Below are positions 6,489-7,940 of a stretch of DNA of 7,940 bases, piece after piece. The stretch lies in NCBI GenBank assembly GCA_039812545.1, contig JBDIAR010000157.1:1-7940 (forward strand). The letters run 5' to 3'. The DNA comes from JBDIAR01 sp039812545 (GTDB lineage: Bacteria; Actinomycetota; Actinomycetes; Actinomycetales; Dermatophilaceae). The first letter of the stretch is position 1; each line of letters opens with the position of its first letter. Made by a program: the position numbers and the translations under genes. The notes under the pieces were generated by a model. It worked only from the letters and a program-made list of their open reading frames with translations, ran no database searches and was not told the DNA's origin.

Positions 6489-6878
6489 CTAGTTCGTGCG
6501 TGAGGTGAGGGTGTGGACCCGGCAGTTGAACAACTCCCAGCTCACGCGACGGCCACGTGCGGAGGCGTTCATCCAACTGTCCGGCGAGGGGCTGGAGGAC
6601 CGATAGTCGGGGTCCGAACACTCATCCGCCGGCAGCGCGGTGACCACCAGGTCCGCGACGTAAGGTGCGTCGGGGATGCGGACGCTGATCGTATGCCGGT
6701 TCGCGGCTCCGGCGGGTGCCGCGCTGATCTCGAGGACACCGTCCTTGGAGATCAGCTGGCCACCGCCGAGCAGGGTGCGCAGAGCCGCACTGAGGTCGGC
6801 GGAGTCGAAGTTGTCGATCCTGTTGTTCCAGACCTCGAGTGGGTCCGCACCACTGCGCGTGACGATCCCCGTGCCCAC
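6489..6878 (-). CDS. Hypothetical protein, partner of the Phd-TPR gene
   Basis: An unrecognised protein of 129 residues, starting at a GTG with an in-frame TAA two codons upstream, so the frame cannot be extended. Codons are strongly G/C-ending, as in the neighbours, which supports real coding. There is no signal peptide or membrane segment. A possible helix (LEVWNNRIDNFDSADLSAAL) is followed by short beta-like stretches (QLISKDGVLEIS, RHTISVRI, ADLVVTALPA), then a polar serine- and proline-rich tail with two cysteines (ADECSD and FNCRVH). It lies 20 bp after the double-Phd/TPR gene on the same strand, so co-transcription is very likely. That position would suit a toxin or effector controlled by the upstream protein, but no toxin motif is visible. 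It could also be a structural or regulatory partner. Confidence 0.7.
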   Translation of the reverse strand: MGTGIVTRSGADPLEVWNNRIDNFDSADLSAALRTLLGGGQLISKDGVLEISAAPAGAANRHTISVRIPDAPYVADLVVTALPADECSDPDYRSSSPSPDSWMNASARGRRVSWELFNCRVHTLTSRTN

Positions 6879-6898
6879 CGGTTACCCCGGATCCCTGG

Positions 6899-7744
6899 TC
6901 AGGAGTGCCCGAGGCGGGCCCGCCAGGCCGGCGCGAACTTCGAGCCGGAGAAGCTGCGGCGGCTGGCCGGGTCGAGTTCGGTCGTGACCGCTTCGGCGAG
7001 CTTCAGCGCGGTCTCGGCATCTCCGGCCATCGCGTGATAGCGCGCCGATTTGAGCATCAGCGTGCGGATTCGCGGCCGAATCCGGTCATCCGTCGTGTCG
7101 CCGACCCGTTCGATCGCCAGGTCGAAGACCTGCCGGGCCGCCACGAAGTCGCCGCGCTGTTCGTATGCGTAGCCGCGGATCTCCATTCCCTCGACCCAGG
7201 CCTGCAGTTCGTCCCCGTCGACCGCGGTCGGGTGGACCAGGTCGACCCGGGCGGCGCCGCCGAGCGCCGGCGCCGCGACGGCCGACGGCGCGGCGGCCGC
7301 GAGTCGTTCCACCTCGGCGGCGAACTCGGCCGGGGTCGCGTCCGGGTGCCCCTGCTCGAAGCGAGCGAGCAGTTCCTCCCGGACGTCCGGGTCCGACGCG
7401 GCCGCCATCGACTCGCCGTCACCGTCGAAGCGCTGCAGCATCCCGTATGCCTTCTGGTTCTTGGTGACCAACGAGGGGATGCCGTCCTCCGCGGCGCGGA
7501 TGCGTTCCGCGGGGCCGTCCTGGCTGATGTCGGTGGCCGTGAGTTCGTGCGTGTCCGCGAAACCGGGCATGGCGTATGCCGCCAGGACGTGCTCGTAGAG
7601 CGGGTGCGTCACCGGGTCGATCGCGGCAATCACCTTGCCGTACCTGGAGATCAGGACGCGACGCCCTTCGCCGAGGGCGTCGAAGATCCGGCTCGACTCC
7701 TTCTTGACCTGGGACGCCGGGACCGGTCCGAAGTCTGTCGCCAT
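6899..7744 (-). CDS. Double Phd/YefM-like protein with C-terminal TPR-like helices
   Basis: A protein of 281 residues with three visible parts. Residues 8-44 (VPASQVKKESSRIFDALGEG, then RRVLISRYGKVIAAIDP) match the Phd/YefM antitoxin pattern: a strand with a small residue, an amphipathic helix, G-x-x-V-x-I-[ST]-R-x-G-K-x-x-A-x-[IL]. Residues 68-105 (LTATDISQDGPAERIRAAED, then GIPSLVTKNQKAYGMLQR) look like a second, diverged copy. Residues 110-150 are acidic and helical. Residues 178-258 hold two TPR-like helix pairs: EIRGYAYEQRGDFVAARQVF and SARYHAMAGDAETALKLAEA. Phd domains bind DNA and neutralise a partner toxin; TPR helices bind proteins. A regulator or antitoxin of the downstream 129-residue protein is the natural inference but is unproven. 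The ATG at 7744 has only a distant GGAAGG, 11 nt upstream. A TTG at 7765, 5 nt after a TATGCG box, is an alternative. The further upstream frame is arginine-rich and unlike protein. Confidence 0.8.
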   Translation of the reverse strand: MATDFGPVPASQVKKESSRIFDALGEGRRVLISRYGKVIAAIDPVTHPLYEHVLAAYAMPGFADTHELTATDISQDGPAERIRAAEDGIPSLVTKNQKAYGMLQRFDGDGESMAAASDPDVREELLARFEQGHPDATPAEFAAEVERLAAAAPSAVAAPALGGAARVDLVHPTAVDGDELQAWVEGMEIRGYAYEQRGDFVAARQVFDLAIERVGDTTDDRIRPRIRTLMLKSARYHAMAGDAETALKLAEAVTTELDPASRRSFSGSKFAPAWRARLGHS

Positions 7745-7787
7745 CAGCAGTGCCGCCTTCCGCAAGCCCTCGCATACCCGCACCCAG

Positions 7788-7828
7788 GCGCACTGGCCCT
7801 GCGCACTCCGGCGCCTGCGCACTCCGGC
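7788..7828. repeat. 16-bp tandem repeat in the promoter region
   Basis: CCTGCGCACTCCGGC at 7798-7812 recurs exactly at 7814-7828, a 16-bp period. A third, partial copy of the core GCGCACT lies at 7788-7794. The repeats sit between the palindrome and the start of the Phd-TPR gene, in what should be its 5' leader. Confidence 0.75.
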
Positions 7829-7850
7829 AACAAGGGATACGCACACCTAG

Positions 7851-7874
7851 GTAGATAGGTAATATCTTATCTAC
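7851..7874. promoter_or_regulatory. A/T-rich palindrome, probable divergent operator
   Basis: GTAGATA (7851-7857) and TATCTAC (7868-7874) are perfect 7-bp inverted arms around a 10-nt spacer. The spacer contains TATCT (7863-7867), which offers a second, nested pairing with AGATA (7853-7857). The block is markedly A/T-rich in a GC-rich window and carries -10-like boxes both ways: TAATAT at 7860-7865 (plus) and TAAGAT at 7869-7864 (minus). It lies between the Phd-TPR gene and a probable divergent gene. A dimeric regulator site overlapping the promoters is the likeliest function. The Phd-type protein itself is one candidate binder, since Phd antitoxins repress their own operons at short palindromes. 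Confidence 0.6.
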
Positions 7875-7909
7875 TTGTCTCGGGCACTTCAAGCCTCGAT
7901 GATGGGGTC

Positions 7910-7940
7910 ATGCCGGTCTACGACAGCGGCGTCGCCGCAT
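7910..7940 (+). CDS. Possible start of a divergent gene, cut by the window end
   Basis: The ATG at 7910 opens a frame reading MPVYDSGVAA up to the window end, with G/C-ending codons like the neighbouring genes. GGGG at 7904-7907 is a weak ribosome binding site close by. Two other ATGs at 7899 and 7902 lie in a different frame that reads less like protein. Ten residues are too few to assign a family. The position, downstream of the A/T-rich palindrome, makes a divergently transcribed gene plausible. Confidence 0.4.
   Translation, partial: MPVYDSGVAA

Larger units (their letters stand above)
135..7777. repeat. Scattered over-represented hexamer GTATGC/GCATAC
   Basis: GCATAC on the plus strand starts at 135, 197, 1439, 2733, 3892, 5074, 5575, 6318 and 7772. 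GTATGC starts at 2884, 2914, 3486, 4062, 5433, 5475, 6691, 7163, 7445 and 7574. These 19 sites are split evenly between strands and occur in coding and non-coding DNA; 14 have the longer form GGCATAC/GTATGCC. Base composition alone predicts two to three sites. Most sites fall inside genes in various reading frames, so a shared protein motif does not explain them. Confidence 0.8.

Noticed and set aside
5068..6621. A 517-codon minus-strand open frame opposite the MMPL gene
   Set aside because: It lies antisense to a convincing transporter, is rich in Arg, His and Gln, and spans the gene end into intergenic DNA; composition artefact.
6905..7858. A 317-codon plus-strand open frame opposite the Phd-TPR gene
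   Set aside because: Arg/Gly/Val-rich with no recognisable domain, while the minus strand shows Phd and TPR patterns and consistent codon use.
7848..7861. TAGGTAGATAGGTA as a DtxR/IdeR-type iron box
   Set aside because: It shares the TAGGT word but forms a direct repeat, not the inverted repeat of iron boxes, and no iron-related gene is visible nearby.

Overview
The window is GC-rich, I estimate close to 70% GC, with strongly G/C-ending codons. Several genes appear to be leaderless, a TetR/MMPL pair is divergent, and genes are densely packed. This points to a high-GC Gram-positive bacterium (Actinomycetota). I cannot fix the genus; a Micrococcales-type lineage is a guess. I see no rRNA, tRNA, CRISPR array, insertion sequence or phage gene.

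Layout. (1) Bases 1-127, minus strand: the N-terminal end of a probable SRPBCC-fold protein running out of the window. (2) Bases 212-3397, plus strand: a co-directional series of a zinc-ribbon thioredoxin (Trx2/TrxC type), class II fumarase, a DUF488 (YeaO-like) protein and an AKR-family aldo/keto reductase. The thioredoxin and fumarase each have their own leaderless-type -10 box; DUF488 and the reductase have Shine-Dalgarno sites and probably read through from fumarase. (3) Bases 3387-6294: a TetR-family regulator (minus), overlapping the reductase end by 11 bp, divergent from an MMPL/RND-type membrane transporter (plus). A three-half-site inverted repeat lies between them, the usual layout of a regulator controlling an efflux pump and itself. 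(4) Bases 6295-6488: a convergent gap with a terminator-like hairpin. (5) Bases 6489-7744, minus strand: a two-gene unit. The first gene encodes a protein that appears to carry two tandem Phd/YefM-like antitoxin modules followed by TPR-like helices; the second encodes a 129-residue protein I do not recognise. (6) Bases 7745-7940: a promoter region with a 16-bp tandem repeat and an A/T-rich palindrome, then the first codons of a probable divergent gene.

Two things deserve most attention. The hexamer GTATGC/GCATAC occurs 19 times on the two strands, against two to three expected from base composition; it is spread over coding and intergenic DNA without strand bias. The double-Phd-plus-TPR protein with its unknown partner could be an unusual toxin-antitoxin-like or regulatory pair. 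Smaller observations include a 17-bp tandem duplication that has rewritten the end of the fumarase gene.
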